A stretch of DNA of 64,000 nt from an uncultured Sphingomonadaceae bacterium (GTDB taxonomy: Bacteria; Pseudomonadota; Alphaproteobacteria; Sphingomonadales; Sphingomonadaceae). Location: NCBI GenBank assembly GCA_947501695.1, contig CANMWO010000002.1, forward strand, positions 823,327 through 887,326, read 5' to 3'. This document shows, in pieces, positions 17,682 through 26,549 of the stretch; the first letter of the stretch is position 1, and every line of letters begins with the position of its first letter. The notes under the pieces are model-generated. The model saw only the letters and a program-made list of their open reading frames with translations. It had not been told where the DNA came from and made no database searches. The translations under genes and the position numbers were made by a program.

Positions 17682-18478
17682 CGATCAAGACGATATTAGT
17701 CGACGACGAAAAGCTCGCCATTCAAGGCCTTCAAATTCGTTTGGAACAATTCGAAGATATCGAAATTATCGACACGTGCAGCAATGGTCGTGAAGCGATC
17801 CGGAAAATCAAGACGTTGAAACCCGATCTGGTTTTCCTCGACATCCAAATGCCTGGCTTTGACGGTTTTTCCGTCGTTCAAGGGATTATGGAGATAGAAC
17901 CGCCTTTGTTCATTTTCGTAACCGCCTACGCCGACCATGCCGTCCGTGCCTTTCAAGCAGAAGCGATTGATTATCTCGTAAAGCCGGTAGAACCCGACAG
18001 GCTCGCTGACGCGCTGGAACGCGTGCGCAATCGCCTCACCGAGAAGCGCGGTGCGGAAGAAATTGAAAAGCTGAAAAATGTGCTCAACGAAGTGGCACCG
18101 GGCGCCATGGCAGATATGGAAAACGCAGAAGAACCAGCAGCCGCGAGCCGCTACGAGAAACTGATCAACGTCAAGGATCGCGGCCAGATTTTCCGTGTCG
18201 ACGTCGATACGATTGAGCGGATTGATGCCGCTGGCGATTATATGTGCATTTATACGGCCGATAACTCGTTGATCTTGCGCGAAACCATGAAAGATCTCGA
18301 AAAGCGTCTTGATCCACGCAATTTTCAGCGTGTCCACCGCTCGACGATCGTCAATCTCGGTCAGGTGCGGGAAGTCAAACCGCATACCAATGGCGAGTGT
18401 TTTCTGGTCCTGGGCTCAGGCGCGCAGGTCAAGGTCAGTCGAAGTTACCGCGACGTCGTCGCGCGCTTTGTTCATTAG
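17678..18478 (+). CDS. LytTR-family response regulator
   Basis: A 266-residue regulator. The receiver domain (about 3-120) has the acidic pair D9-D10, the phospho-acceptor D55 in VFLDIQMPG, and the conserved KPV. A linker leads to a LytTR DNA-binding domain (about 160-265) with FQRVHRSTIVNL. It is translationally coupled to the LytS-type kinase before it and forms the output half of that system. LytTR regulators bind direct repeats in promoters, often controlling envelope, polysaccharide or toxin genes. Its end overlaps the convergent tadA gene by four bases. Confidence 0.93.
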   Translation: MTIKTILVDDEKLAIQGLQIRLEQFEDIEIIDTCSNGREAIRKIKTLKPDLVFLDIQMPGFDGFSVVQGIMEIEPPLFIFVTAYADHAVRAFQAEAIDYLVKPVEPDRLADALERVRNRLTEKRGAEEIEKLKNVLNEVAPGAMADMENAEEPAAASRYEKLINVKDRGQIFRVDVDTIERIDAAGDYMCIYTADNSLILRETMKDLEKRLDPRNFQRVHRSTIVNLGQVREVKPHTNGECFLVLGSGAQVKVSRSYRDVVARFVH

Positions 18479-18933
18479 CAACGGCGGTTTTTGAAAAAAT
18501 CCTGGAGCAAATGGGCGGATTCGGCTTCGTCGAATCCCGCGTAAACTTCTGGAACATGGTGGCAGGTGGCGGCGGAGAAGAAATTCACGCCGCTGTCCAC
18601 CGCGCCGCCTTTTGGGTCAACCGTACCATAGTAGAGCCGCTTGATTCGGGCATGGGCGATGGTACCAGCACACATGGTGCACGGCTCCAACGTCACCCAC
18701 AGGTCACAATCTTCCAACCGGTCCGTTTTTAACGTGCGGCAAGCCTGCCGAATCGCGACAATTTCAGCATGGGCACTGGGATCCTTGTCGGTACGGGTCA
18801 GGTTATAGCCGCGCCCAACAATCTCGCCAGCTCGCACAATCACCGCACCTACCGGTACTTCGCCTGCCTCTGCCGCTTCGCGGGCGAGGGCCAGTGCTTG
18901 CGGCATATGGGAATGAAAGCTATCGGAGGCCAT
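18475..18933 (-). CDS. tadA: tRNA-specific adenosine deaminase TadA-like nucleoside deaminase
   Basis: A 152-residue zinc deaminase with the HAE motif (H55, E57) and PCTMC (C85, C88), the zinc ligands and proton shuttle of the cytidine/adenosine deaminase fold. TadA converts adenosine-34 to inosine in the tRNA-Arg(ACG) anticodon and is normally essential. Length and the VPVGAV segment fit TadA better than guanine deaminase. The start was set at 18933 (MASDSF); the frame is open for 55 more codons upstream, but that stretch does not resemble the family. The ribosome-binding site is weak. Confidence 0.9.
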   Translation of the reverse strand: MASDSFHSHMPQALALAREAAEAGEVPVGAVIVRAGEIVGRGYNLTRTDKDPSAHAEIVAIRQACRTLKTDRLEDCDLWVTLEPCTMCAGTIAHARIKRLYYGTVDPKGGAVDSGVNFFSAATCHHVPEVYAGFDEAESAHLLQDFFKNRRC

Positions 18934-19125
18934 GAGCCCAGCGATTAGCGCGAAGTGACGGCAATGACCAGATGAACCGACTGGCCGAATATTTTTCGTG
19001 ATATGTTTATTGGCACAAAAGCGCAGCAAAATATCGGCGTAATGCTTGACGAGTAGGCCATTTGCGGTTAGTTGCGCTGTCTTTCCTACGGGAATCACTC
19101 AATAACAAGAAATTGGACAGATAAG

Positions 19126-19413
19126 ATGTCGCGGATTTGCGAACTGACAGGTAAGACTCGGCTGGTAGGTAATAACGTATCGCACGCCAAAAACCGTACC
19201 AAGAAAACCTTTTTGCCTAACCTGCAAAATGTGACCTTGTTGTCCGATTCTCTCGGCAAAGGCGTCAAGCTGCGTGTATCGACCCACGGTCTGCGTTCGG
19301 TTGAACATGTTGGCGGGCTGGATAACTGGCTGCTGAAAACATCCGACGACAAATTGAGCCTGCGTGTACGCCGTCTCAAAAAAGAAATCGCCAAGAAGCA
19401 GGTTGCTGCTTAA
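19126..19413 (+). CDS. rpmB: 50S ribosomal protein bL28
   Basis: A 95-residue protein starting [20 protein letters not shown], an end-to-end match to bL28, a component of the large ribosomal subunit. The typical [17 protein letters not shown] segment and basic C-terminal KKEIAKKQ are present. The ATG at 19126 is the family start; eighteen codons upstream are in frame but do not belong. The gene stands alone and converges with the phytase-like gene after a 17-base gap. Confidence 0.97.
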   Translation: MSRICELTGKTRLVGNNVSHAKNRTKKTFLPNLQNVTLLSDSLGKGVKLRVSTHGLRSVEHVGGLDNWLLKTSDDKLSLRVRRLKKEIAKKQVAA

Positions 19414-19430
19414 GCTACTGTTTTACAGTA

Positions 19431-20543
19431 TTATTTGGAAATAGATGAAAAGCCGGGGCTCGCCTCGGCTTTGTCATTTGGGGCGCTGGCCTTTGCCGCA
19501 TCAGCCTTGCCCTTCTTCCGCTTCTGCTTGCCGGGCAGTAACCGGAACTTCATCAATAGAGTTTCCTGAAATGCTTGGAAATTATCGTCAGACGCGATCC
19601 AGATAATGACATCATGGCCCTCTGTCGTCACTGCCAGCGCTTCCATATTATCCACCTTTATCGGTGACTTAAGTGTAGCGATCCGCTGTGACGTCCACAG
19701 TTTGCCCGCTGCAATTTCCGTCAGATCGCCGATCGAAACAATCGCAGAGACACCATCGAGCGGGGTAAATCGGCGATGCAACAACAGCGCTCGACCATCG
19801 GGTAATAGTGCCGCATCGGTAATCTCATATCCTCGCGGCGGACGGTATCCGAACAGCCTCGGCTCATTTCCCGCTTCCGCCGGATCGCCATCAAATATCA
19901 GAGCCTGATAACCGCCTTTGCTATAATCCGCAGACTCCGAGAAAACCAGAAAGCGATCCGCTGCCTCCTCCTTTCCTGGCAAGCGCAACATCGCTTCGGC
20001 GCCGCCATTTCCGGGCCAGTCCTGCATCGCGTCAACCTTATGCTCGGCCTCCTTGCGCGCAAAAGATGGGCCGTAACGCCAGACACCATGATAGCGTTCA
20101 TAGCCTACCCAATATTGACCCGTATCCGGATCATGGGCGAGCGATTCAGCGTCCCAATTTTTTCTGGCAAATTCATTTTCCACCGGCGGTCCATCCGGTA
20201 GGGGCGCAATGAACGGGCGTTTGGCAAGACCTTGATCTTGATCCAACGTGAAACCGATCAGTACGCCTGTATCGCTCAACATAAGAAATCGGTCATCCGG
20301 CAGAGCGTGCATCGAAGAAATGCCACCGAAGTCATCATTGTCGCTGGTCATTTTCCAACCTGCCTGAAACTCTAACCGACCGGCTTTTGAACGGTTGGAG
20401 TCTTGAGAATCGAAGCTGATCGACTGGAGTTGGATATACTGGCTGCTATTCTTGGGCGGCGGCGGCCCATGAACATAGGTCACCGGAACAAGGAAGAAAA
20501 ACAGGGATAGACATGCTAACAATCGGGTCACAAATCGGCCCAT
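19431..20543 (-). CDS. Secreted esterase-like/phytase-like beta-propeller protein
   Basis: A 370-residue exported protein with a signal peptide (hydrophobic residues 6-22). The body matches the 'esterase-like activity of phytase' family: [22 protein letters not shown] near the start, then [32 protein letters not shown] and [10 protein letters not shown]. These give a calcium-binding propeller-like periplasmic protein. Substrates for the family are poorly known, so no specific reaction is claimed. The tail is Lys/Ala-rich and low complexity. A GCCGGGG/CCTCGGC hairpin inside the last codons may help stop convergent rpmB transcription. Confidence 0.82.
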   Translation of the reverse strand: MGRFVTRLLACLSLFFFLVPVTYVHGPPPPKNSSQYIQLQSISFDSQDSNRSKAGRLEFQAGWKMTSDNDDFGGISSMHALPDDRFLMLSDTGVLIGFTLDQDQGLAKRPFIAPLPDGPPVENEFARKNWDAESLAHDPDTGQYWVGYERYHGVWRYGPSFARKEAEHKVDAMQDWPGNGGAEAMLRLPGKEEAADRFLVFSESADYSKGGYQALIFDGDPAEAGNEPRLFGYRPPRGYEITDAALLPDGRALLLHRRFTPLDGVSAIVSIGDLTEIAAGKLWTSQRIATLKSPIKVDNMEALAVTTEGHDVIIWIASDDNFQAFQETLLMKFRLLPGKQKRKKGKADAAKASAPNDKAEASPGFSSISK

Positions 20544-20631
20544 AACCGATCTGCGGGTGCAAATATATTCTAATCTGGACGATCAACCAAATCTTGGGCT
20601 AATAGCTCGATCACTAGCGAAAAGGCTCGAT

Positions 20632-21339
20632 ATGAAGAAGATATACTCTGATGCGGCATCCGCGCTCGACGGGCTGTTATTTGATGGCATGCATTTATGC
20701 GTAGGAGGTTTCGGTCTATGCGGCATTCCCGAGCGGTTGATTGACGCGATTCAGGAATCTGGTGTCAAAGATTTGACCATTGCTTCGAACAATGCCGGGA
20801 TCGATAATGAGGGCCTAGGCAAATTGCTGCGTTCAAAGCAGGTCAAGAAAATGATTTCTTCCTATGTGGGTGAGAACAAAGAATTTGAAAGACAGTATCT
20901 TTCTGGAGAACTGGAAGTGGAATTCTGTCCCCAAGGAACACTGGCCGAACGCTGCCGCGCCGGTGGTGCCGGCATACCGGGATTTTATACTAAAACGGGC
21001 GTCGGAACACAGGTTGCCGAGGGCAAGGAAATCAAAAATTTCGACGGCGAAGATTATATTCTCGAACGCGGCATATTTGCGGACCTATGCCTGATCAAAG
21101 GCTGGAAAGCCGATAAAGCAGGCAATTTAATCTTCCGCAAGACTGCCCGAAACTTCAATGCTCCGATGGCGACAGCCGGCAAGATTTGCGTCGCCGAAGT
21201 CGAGGAAATTGTCGAGGTCGGCGCATTGGATCCCGATGCGATCCACCTACCGAGCATCTATGTCAAACGCCTGATCAACGGGTCGCCTTATGACAAGAAG
21301 ATCGAGTTCCGCATGACCCGAGAACGGCAGACAGTCTGA
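20632..21339 (+). CDS. scoA: 3-oxoacid (succinyl-CoA:acetoacetate) CoA-transferase subunit A
   Basis: A 235-residue class I CoA-transferase alpha subunit starting [16 protein letters not shown]. The CoA-binding signature [10 protein letters not shown] is near residue 25, followed by [13 protein letters not shown] and the [15 protein letters not shown] loop. With subunit B it moves CoA from succinyl-CoA to acetoacetate or a related 3-oxoacid, feeding ketone bodies into the TCA cycle. The ATG at 20632 has an AAAGG site; in-frame codons upstream do not fit the family. The stop overlaps the next start by one base (TGATG). Confidence 0.94.
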   Translation: MKKIYSDAASALDGLLFDGMHLCVGGFGLCGIPERLIDAIQESGVKDLTIASNNAGIDNEGLGKLLRSKQVKKMISSYVGENKEFERQYLSGELEVEFCPQGTLAERCRAGGAGIPGFYTKTGVGTQVAEGKEIKNFDGEDYILERGIFADLCLIKGWKADKAGNLIFRKTARNFNAPMATAGKICVAEVEEIVEVGALDPDAIHLPSIYVKRLINGSPYDKKIEFRMTRERQTV

Positions 21340-21671
21340 TGTTTGGCAAAAAAAATAGAGGCGGCCGTATCGATAATGCTATTTCGGTCGAACAATTCGA
21401 TTTTCTCGATCAATCGCATGAAGTTGCTCGTTTGTGGGTAGAAGATGGCGCAGGTGCAACCTGTATTATTCAACCTGAAAATTTGGAAAAACCGGAAATG
21501 TTCGGCATGCTTATGGTCGATTCCATCCGTCACGGCGCGCGGGCCTATGCACAAGCGCAAGGCATCCCGGAGGCCGAGGCTCTGGCGCGAATATGGGCTG
21601 GTCTCGATGCCGAGCGCAATCACAGCACGACCGACTTAGACACTGTACAAAACTATGAGAAGCCGGACTGA
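21339..21671 (+). CDS. DUF5076-domain protein inserted between scoA and scoB
   Basis: A 110-residue soluble protein with a variable basic N-terminus and a conserved core (EVARLWVEDGAGATCIIQPE, FGMLMVDSIRHGARAYAQ, ALARIWAGLDAERNHSTTDL). It resembles DUF5076, for which no function is known. Its start shares a base with the scoA stop, and scoB follows after 57 bases, so it is co-transcribed with both subunits of the transferase. That placement suggests a link to CoA-transferase assembly or activity, but this is inference only. Confidence 0.8.
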   Translation: MFGKKNRGGRIDNAISVEQFDFLDQSHEVARLWVEDGAGATCIIQPENLEKPEMFGMLMVDSIRHGARAYAQAQGIPEAEALARIWAGLDAERNHSTTDLDTVQNYEKPD

Positions 21672-21728
21672 TGCCTGCACTGTTCCCGTTGATACTGGCG
21701 TTCACAACTATGATGAGGAATAAAATTC

Positions 21729-22361
21729 ATGAGCTGGGATAGAAATCAAATGGCCGCCCGCGCTGCGCGCGAGTTGCAGGACGGCTATTATGTCAACCTC
21801 GGCATTGGTATCCCTACACTGGTCGCCAATCATATTCCTGATGACGTCGAAGTCACGCTGCAAAGCGAGAATGGTATGCTCGGCATTGGTCCCTTTCCCT
21901 ACGAGGACGAAATTGATGCTGACCTGATTAATGCCGGCAAGCAGACCATCAGCGAGCTGGCTTCGTCGAGCTATTTTGGCAGTTCTGACAGCTTTGCGAT
22001 GATCCGCGGCGGACATATCGATTTGACCGTATTGGGTGCAATGGAAGTCGCCCAAAATGGGGATATCGCCAACTGGATGATCCCGGGCAAAATGATCAAA
22101 GGCATGGGCGGCGCTATGGACCTTGTCGCCGGCGTGAAGAAAATCATCGTCGTGATGGATCACTGCGCCAAGGACGGCAGCCCGAAGTTCATTCCCGAAT
22201 GCACGCTGCCCTTAACCGGCGCCAATGTGGTGGACATGATCATCACCGATCTCGCCGTATTTCACCGTGCCGATCATGACAGCCCTTTCAAACTCGTCGA
22301 ACTGGCGCCAGAGGTGACGGCTGAAGAGGTGGCGGCGAAGACGACGGCTTCCTATATTTAA
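21729..22361 (+). CDS. scoB: 3-oxoacid CoA-transferase subunit B
   Basis: A 210-residue class I CoA-transferase beta subunit. The catalytic Glu is at about 47 in QSENGMLG, which forms the glutamyl-CoA thioester. Other family segments are [34 protein letters not shown] and [14 protein letters not shown]. It pairs with scoA upstream. A TGAGGA ribosome-binding site lies before the ATG. Length is normal. Confidence 0.95.
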   Translation: MSWDRNQMAARAARELQDGYYVNLGIGIPTLVANHIPDDVEVTLQSENGMLGIGPFPYEDEIDADLINAGKQTISELASSSYFGSSDSFAMIRGGHIDLTVLGAMEVAQNGDIANWMIPGKMIKGMGGAMDLVAGVKKIIVVMDHCAKDGSPKFIPECTLPLTGANVVDMIITDLAVFHRADHDSPFKLVELAPEVTAEEVAAKTTASYI

Positions 22362-22441
22362 ATGGTGTTGCGGCCATATTGGCGCATTTAATCACTCGAA
22401 AGCCCTGCCAGACAAGACCAGCGGCGGTTAAACGGTGATAG

Positions 22442-22459
22442 GTTATTGAAAACAATAAC
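22442..22459. promoter_or_regulatory. Palindrome upstream of the MucR gene (site 1)
   Basis: GTTATTG and CAATAAC, a perfect 7-base inverted repeat with a 4-base AAAA spacer. It is in the AT-rich 221-base leader between scoB and the mucR-like gene. Ros/MucR proteins bind AT-rich inverted repeats in their own promoters, so an operator is possible. Confidence 0.4.
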
Positions 22460-22499
22460 TAAAGAACACTTGATTTATCGTCCTATGAGGGACATCACT

Positions 22500-22526
22500 A
22501 ATTTATATCCAAAATGGATGTAAATT
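22500..22526. promoter_or_regulatory. Palindrome upstream of the MucR gene (site 2)
   Basis: AATTTATATCCA and TGGATGTAAATT pair at 11 of 12 positions around an AAA spacer. It is a second AT-rich inverted repeat, 57 bases before the MucR start codon, and a candidate autoregulatory operator. Confidence 0.45.
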
Positions 22527-22582
22527 ACTTATCAATTGAAAAAATTGAGGTATTTGGGGAAATATCGGGATCGGGGACTAAT

Positions 22583-22987
22583 ATGTCGGAAGTTGATAAT
22601 CGAATGGACGAAACGCTAATCGCTTTAACATCACAGATAGTTGTGGCGCATGTGAACAATAATAATGTTGCTGTTTCGGATCTACCTGTGCTGATAAACA
22701 GCGTGCACAGCGCTTTGACCGATCTCACTGGAGAGCCAGGGTCGGCAAAAACGAAGCAAGAACCAGCTGTGCCGATCGACCAATCGATCAAGCCGGATCA
22801 TATTGTCTGTCTGGAAGACGGCAAGAAATTCAAGATGCTCAAGCGTCACTTGATGACACGCTATAATATGACGCCAGAAGAATATCGCGCCAAATGGGGC
22901 CTTGCACCAGATTATCCGATGGTGTCGTCCAATTATTCAAAGGTGCGTAGCGGTTTGGCGACTAAAATCGGGCTGGGCCGGAAATAG
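22583..22987 (+). CDS. Ros/MucR-family transcriptional regulator
   Basis: A 134-residue Ros/MucR protein starting MSEVDNRMDETLIALTSQIV. The DNA-binding part is IVCLEDGKKFKMLKRHLMTR followed by YNMTPEEYRAKWGLAPDYPM. In classical Ros the zinc finger uses two Cys and two His. Here the second Cys is Asp (CLED) and the last His position is occupied by Arg/Tyr, so zinc binding may be lost; zinc-free Ros homologues that still bind DNA are known. It probably acts as a global repressor of envelope or motility genes and of itself. The start at 22583 has a GGGGA site; an earlier in-frame ATG at 22514 would overlap the palindromes. Confidence 0.9.
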   Translation: MSEVDNRMDETLIALTSQIVVAHVNNNNVAVSDLPVLINSVHSALTDLTGEPGSAKTKQEPAVPIDQSIKPDHIVCLEDGKKFKMLKRHLMTRYNMTPEEYRAKWGLAPDYPMVSSNYSKVRSGLATKIGLGRK

Positions 22988-23011
22988 GGCCTGCTTTCCA
23001 CTAAACAACGC

Positions 23012-23052
23012 GTGGGCACAGTCATTTGACTATAACAGATGATAGTGCCCAC
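23012..23052. other. Hairpin after the MucR gene
   Basis: GTGGGCAC (23012-23019) and GTGCCCAC (23045-23052) pair perfectly, and the stem continues inward with one mismatch through TCAT/ATGA. It lies 25 bases after the stop codon. It may terminate or stabilise the MucR transcript, though there is no T-run. The rest of the 252-base gap is AT-rich promoter-like DNA before the TonB receptor. Confidence 0.4.
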
Positions 23053-23239
23053 AGCTATTTCGTTAAATAACAAATATATATACCCGATTTTATTATAAAT
23101 AAAATATTTACAGCTTTGTAAAACCACTGTTGTTGCAAAACTTCATGTAATTCCTAATATTTGAAACATCATGTTATTCTATTGATGAATCACTCCGCAT
23201 ATCATTTGGTTGCCTGCGTAACCAAACAGGGAGTTTATT

Positions 23240-26200
23240 ATGCGGAGTATTTTTACGACGAAAACCCTACGCCAATGCTGCGCCTCAGCAGCAATTATTG
23301 CGATAGCGATATCTACAACAACGGCGAAGGCACAGGATAACGGCAATAACCAAACGTCCAGTGAACAGAACGAAGTGGAGGCAACTGATTCAACAATCAT
23401 TGTGACTGGGTCACGAATTTTGCGACCCGAACTTGAAACTGCTGCTCCATTTGTAGCATCTGTTGGTCGAGAGGATATCCAAGAGCGCGGCTTTACCAAC
23501 ATCTCAGATGCGCTGAACGAAGTACCTGGCTTTGGCACACCTGTCTCAAGCGCAGGCGATCAGGCTGGGTTTTCTGTTGGCCAAAACTTTGTCAATTTAT
23601 TTGGAATCGGATCGCAACGCACCCTAACACTAGTTAACGGTCGACGGTTTGTTTCTTCGAACACCGCTTCGAATTTTAGCGGTGCAAATGCCGGTCTCCA
23701 AGTTGATCTAAACGCTATCCCGGTCTCACTCATCGAACGAGTTGATGTTCTTGCCGTCAAAGGCGCTACAACCTATGGTTCAGATGCGGTTGCTGGCACA
23801 GTAAACTTGATCCTTAGAGACGACTTTGAAGGATTGGAAACCACAGCACAGGTTGGTCTTTTTGAAAAAGGTGACGGACGGTCTGTCTTTGCGAGTGCGA
23901 CCCTCGGCACAAACCTCAACGAAGGCCGCGGAAATATCGCCGTAAATTTTGAGTATAACGATCAACAGGGTGTTCTCTCATCTAGCCGAAAAATTTTGCG
24001 GGAAGGCTTGTTCCGCGACAACGAAAATAATCTCATTCGTCAGCGCAGACTTTTCGTTCTTGATGATGGCGGCTTACCAACTCGGGGGCCGGGCCTTGGC
24101 AATGGAGGCTATTTGACCGATGGATTTACCGGAACCGAAGGTGGATTCCGCAATGCTGCCGGTGATTTTGTAACTTTCGACACAAATGGGAACTTGGTTT
24201 CTTTCGATCCCGGCGTTCCGGATGGACTAGTCAACGCCAGTGGCGGTGATGGCTTAGACCTATTGCGTGCTGGTCAAATTCTTTCAAATCTGGAACGATA
24301 TTCGATATTTGCCTTGGGCCACTATGATGTCACAGACAATATTCGTTTCTTTTTCGAAGCCAATTACGTGAATACGAGGGCAGTAGAGCTTGCCAATCAG
24401 CCGGTCTATCAAAGTGCCCTGTTTGGCGGTACCAGTTCTGGTTTGGGTGTTTTGCTTTCCAATCCCTTTTTAACCGATCAGGCACGTGACGTGTTGAGTC
24501 GCCCCGGCAATCTAGATGGTAATGGAGACGGCGTTGCCGATCTAAACTTTGACACAGATGGCGACGGAACCAATGATGACACGCAATTCTTTTTGCAGCG
24601 CGCCGGTTTTGATTTGCTCGGAGGCCGTAACCCGAACTTCCAACAGCTAGATCTTTTTAGGATTGTTGGTGGTCTTACGGGTGACTTCGAATTGTTCGGA
24701 GGCAGAACTTTTACCTGGAATGTTTCCCATGCATATGGTGAATCGCAAGCGGTCTCACGGCGTACCGATTTGGTGCAGGCGAATTTCATAAACGCTATCG
24801 ACGCTGTCACGGACCCAACGACAGGTGAGACTGTATGCCGTGTTACCCTCGATCCACCGCCAGGAGTTCCGCCACGTTCAGTAACTGGCTGTGTCCCTCT
24901 TAACTTATTTGGCGAGGGTGTCGCTTCAGCTGAAGCAATTGATTTTGTAACAGCAGAAACATTAGCGGAATCCCGCAATGTGCAGAACATTTTCAATGCG
25001 AATATTGGCGGCGGTCTTTTTGACATATTCAATAACGAAGTTGCAATTAACGTTGGTTATGAATTTCGTAAAGAAGAGCAGAGCTTCACTCCAGATGGTT
25101 TTTTACAGGAAGGCTTAGGCCGATCAGTTCCCATAGCACCGGTAAGTGGAAAATTCACGACGAACGAATTTTTCGGGGAAGTTCTCATTCCAATTATTCA
25201 GCCATCGAACGACTTTTTTATAGATAGACTGGAGCTTGATGGCTCCATTCGCTATATAGACAATTCGCAAGCTGGAAGTGCCACTGTGTGGTCTGTGGGC
25301 GGTCAACTTGCTCCGATAAGCGATATTACAATTCGCGGCAGCTACACGGAATCGGTTCGGGCACCGGCAATCACAGAATTATTCTTGCCCGGTGTTTCCA
25401 TTTTCTCGTTTGCAGATGATCCTTGTGATGTGGACTTCCGAAATGCCGGTCCTGATCCGGCGCGTCGTCAGGCGAACTGTGCATTGGATGGCTTGCCAGC
25501 AGACTTCGATTCCCAAATTGATGATGCATCTCAGGAAATCACCTCTTCAGGCAATCCCAACTTGCTGAACGAAGAGTCGAAATCATGGACTGCTGGCGTA
25601 ATTCTTCAGCCACGTTTTATTCCTGGACTGACGATTACGGCGGATTGGGTTGATATAGAATTGACAAACGCGATTACGACATTGGATTTAACCGACGTAT
25701 TGCGCTCTTGTTATGACAATAATGATTTCCCAAATGCTTCAACTTGTGATCAGTTTCAGCGCGATCCCACGACCGGCCAAATCGTTAGTGCTACAGTGGG
25801 TCAGTCAAATGCAGGTATGTTTGAGTTTGCAGGGCTGCAGGCTTCGGCTCGCTACGGTTTTGAACTGAGCAACTTGTTTGGTAGCGAAACGGATTTGGGT
25901 AATCTCGACCTGTTATTGCGTTACTTCTATCTCGATAAAAATCAGTTCACTGTTGTCGGCGTTCTCGACGATGACCGAGGCGAGATCGGCAATTTCAAGC
26001 ATGAAGTAAACGGCACCATTCGCTACACGAACAATGATTTTGGCATATCGTTTACAGGTAATTATCTTTCGAGTGCGGCATTCGATCTGGAAGAAGATCA
26101 GACTGCCCCATTTGCCGGCGTGGGAAGCTACTTTACTGTCGATACGACCATCTCTTGGGATATCAGCGATAACTTCCGTGCAGCCTTGACGGTTAACAAC

Positions 26201-26302
26201 CTATTTGAAGAAGAGCCGCCGTTTCCTAGTAGGAGCACTACCCAATATACTGCCGGTGTTTTGGGCCGAGAATATCTTTTCCGCATTAGTGCGGACTTCT
26301 AG
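23240..26302 (+). CDS. TonB-dependent outer-membrane receptor (large, 1020 residues)
   Basis: A complete receptor: signal peptide (about 1-31, ending TTAKA), a TonB-box-like IIVTGSRI at about residues 52-59, the plug domain (PFVASVGREDIQERGFTNIS, DALNEVPGFGTPVS, LVNGRRFVSS, VKGATTYGSDAVAGTVNLIL) and a long 22-strand barrel ending YLFRISADF with terminal Phe. The type, with two glycine/aspartate-rich loop regions and large size, fits the sphingomonad receptors used for oligosaccharides or other large substrates rather than simple siderophores; the substrate is unknown. An AGGGAG site precedes the ATG. It has its own AT-rich promoter region. Confidence 0.93.
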   Translation: MRSIFTTKTLRQCCASAAIIAIAISTTTAKAQDNGNNQTSSEQNEVEATDSTIIVTGSRILRPELETAAPFVASVGREDIQERGFTNISDALNEVPGFGTPVSSAGDQAGFSVGQNFVNLFGIGSQRTLTLVNGRRFVSSNTASNFSGANAGLQVDLNAIPVSLIERVDVLAVKGATTYGSDAVAGTVNLILRDDFEGLETTAQVGLFEKGDGRSVFASATLGTNLNEGRGNIAVNFEYNDQQGVLSSSRKILREGLFRDNENNLIRQRRLFVLDDGGLPTRGPGLGNGGYLTDGFTGTEGGFRNAAGDFVTFDTNGNLVSFDPGVPDGLVNASGGDGLDLLRAGQILSNLERYSIFALGHYDVTDNIRFFFEANYVNTRAVELANQPVYQSALFGGTSSGLGVLLSNPFLTDQARDVLSRPGNLDGNGDGVADLNFDTDGDGTNDDTQFFLQRAGFDLLGGRNPNFQQLDLFRIVGGLTGDFELFGGRTFTWNVSHAYGESQAVSRRTDLVQANFINAIDAVTDPTTGETVCRVTLDPPPGVPPRSVTGCVPLNLFGEGVASAEAIDFVTAETLAESRNVQNIFNANIGGGLFDIFNNEVAINVGYEFRKEEQSFTPDGFLQEGLGRSVPIAPVSGKFTTNEFFGEVLIPIIQPSNDFFIDRLELDGSIRYIDNSQAGSATVWSVGGQLAPISDITIRGSYTESVRAPAITELFLPGVSIFSFADDPCDVDFRNAGPDPARRQANCALDGLPADFDSQIDDASQEITSSGNPNLLNEESKSWTAGVILQPRFIPGLTITADWVDIELTNAITTLDLTDVLRSCYDNNDFPNASTCDQFQRDPTTGQIVSATVGQSNAGMFEFAGLQASARYGFELSNLFGSETDLGNLDLLLRYFYLDKNQFTVVGVLDDDRGEIGNFKHEVNGTIRYTNNDFGISFTGNYLSSAAFDLEEDQTAPFAGVGSYFTVDTTISWDISDNFRAALTVNNLFEEEPPFPSRSTTQYTAGVLGREYLFRISADF

Positions 26303-26312
26303 ATCCGGAATG

Positions 26313-26357
26313 TTTTGGTCTCATCCTCGTGGCGCAAGCATGAAGATGGGACCAAAA
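26313..26357 (+). other. Hairpin after the TonB receptor gene
   Basis: Arms TTTTGGTCTCATC (26313-26325) and GATGGGACCAAAA (26345-26357) pair at 12 of 13 positions, the odd one being a G-U pair, with a 19-base loop. It lies 11 bases after the stop codon. The AT-rich arm ends could serve as a bidirectional terminator. The rest of the 247-base gap shows nothing recognisable. Confidence 0.5.
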
Positions 26358-26549
26358 TATCCAAGTTCCCTATAGGGTGAAAAAGGGCATCCCGCATATT
26401 TCTAACGATTGGTGAACATCCTTTTGATTTAAACGAACCTCCCCAACCAACCTGCAGATTAAATTCCCAACTTAGCCAATCTCTGATAACGCCGCTGCCA
26501 TGCCATTATCCTGCATTCAGCACACGCAATTCCAATCAGGAACGGGATC

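Noticed and set aside
19446-19472. GCCGGGG/CCTCGGC hairpin as an rpmB terminator
   Set aside because: It has one mismatch, lies within coding sequence of the convergent gene and lacks a T-run; mentioned under that gene only.
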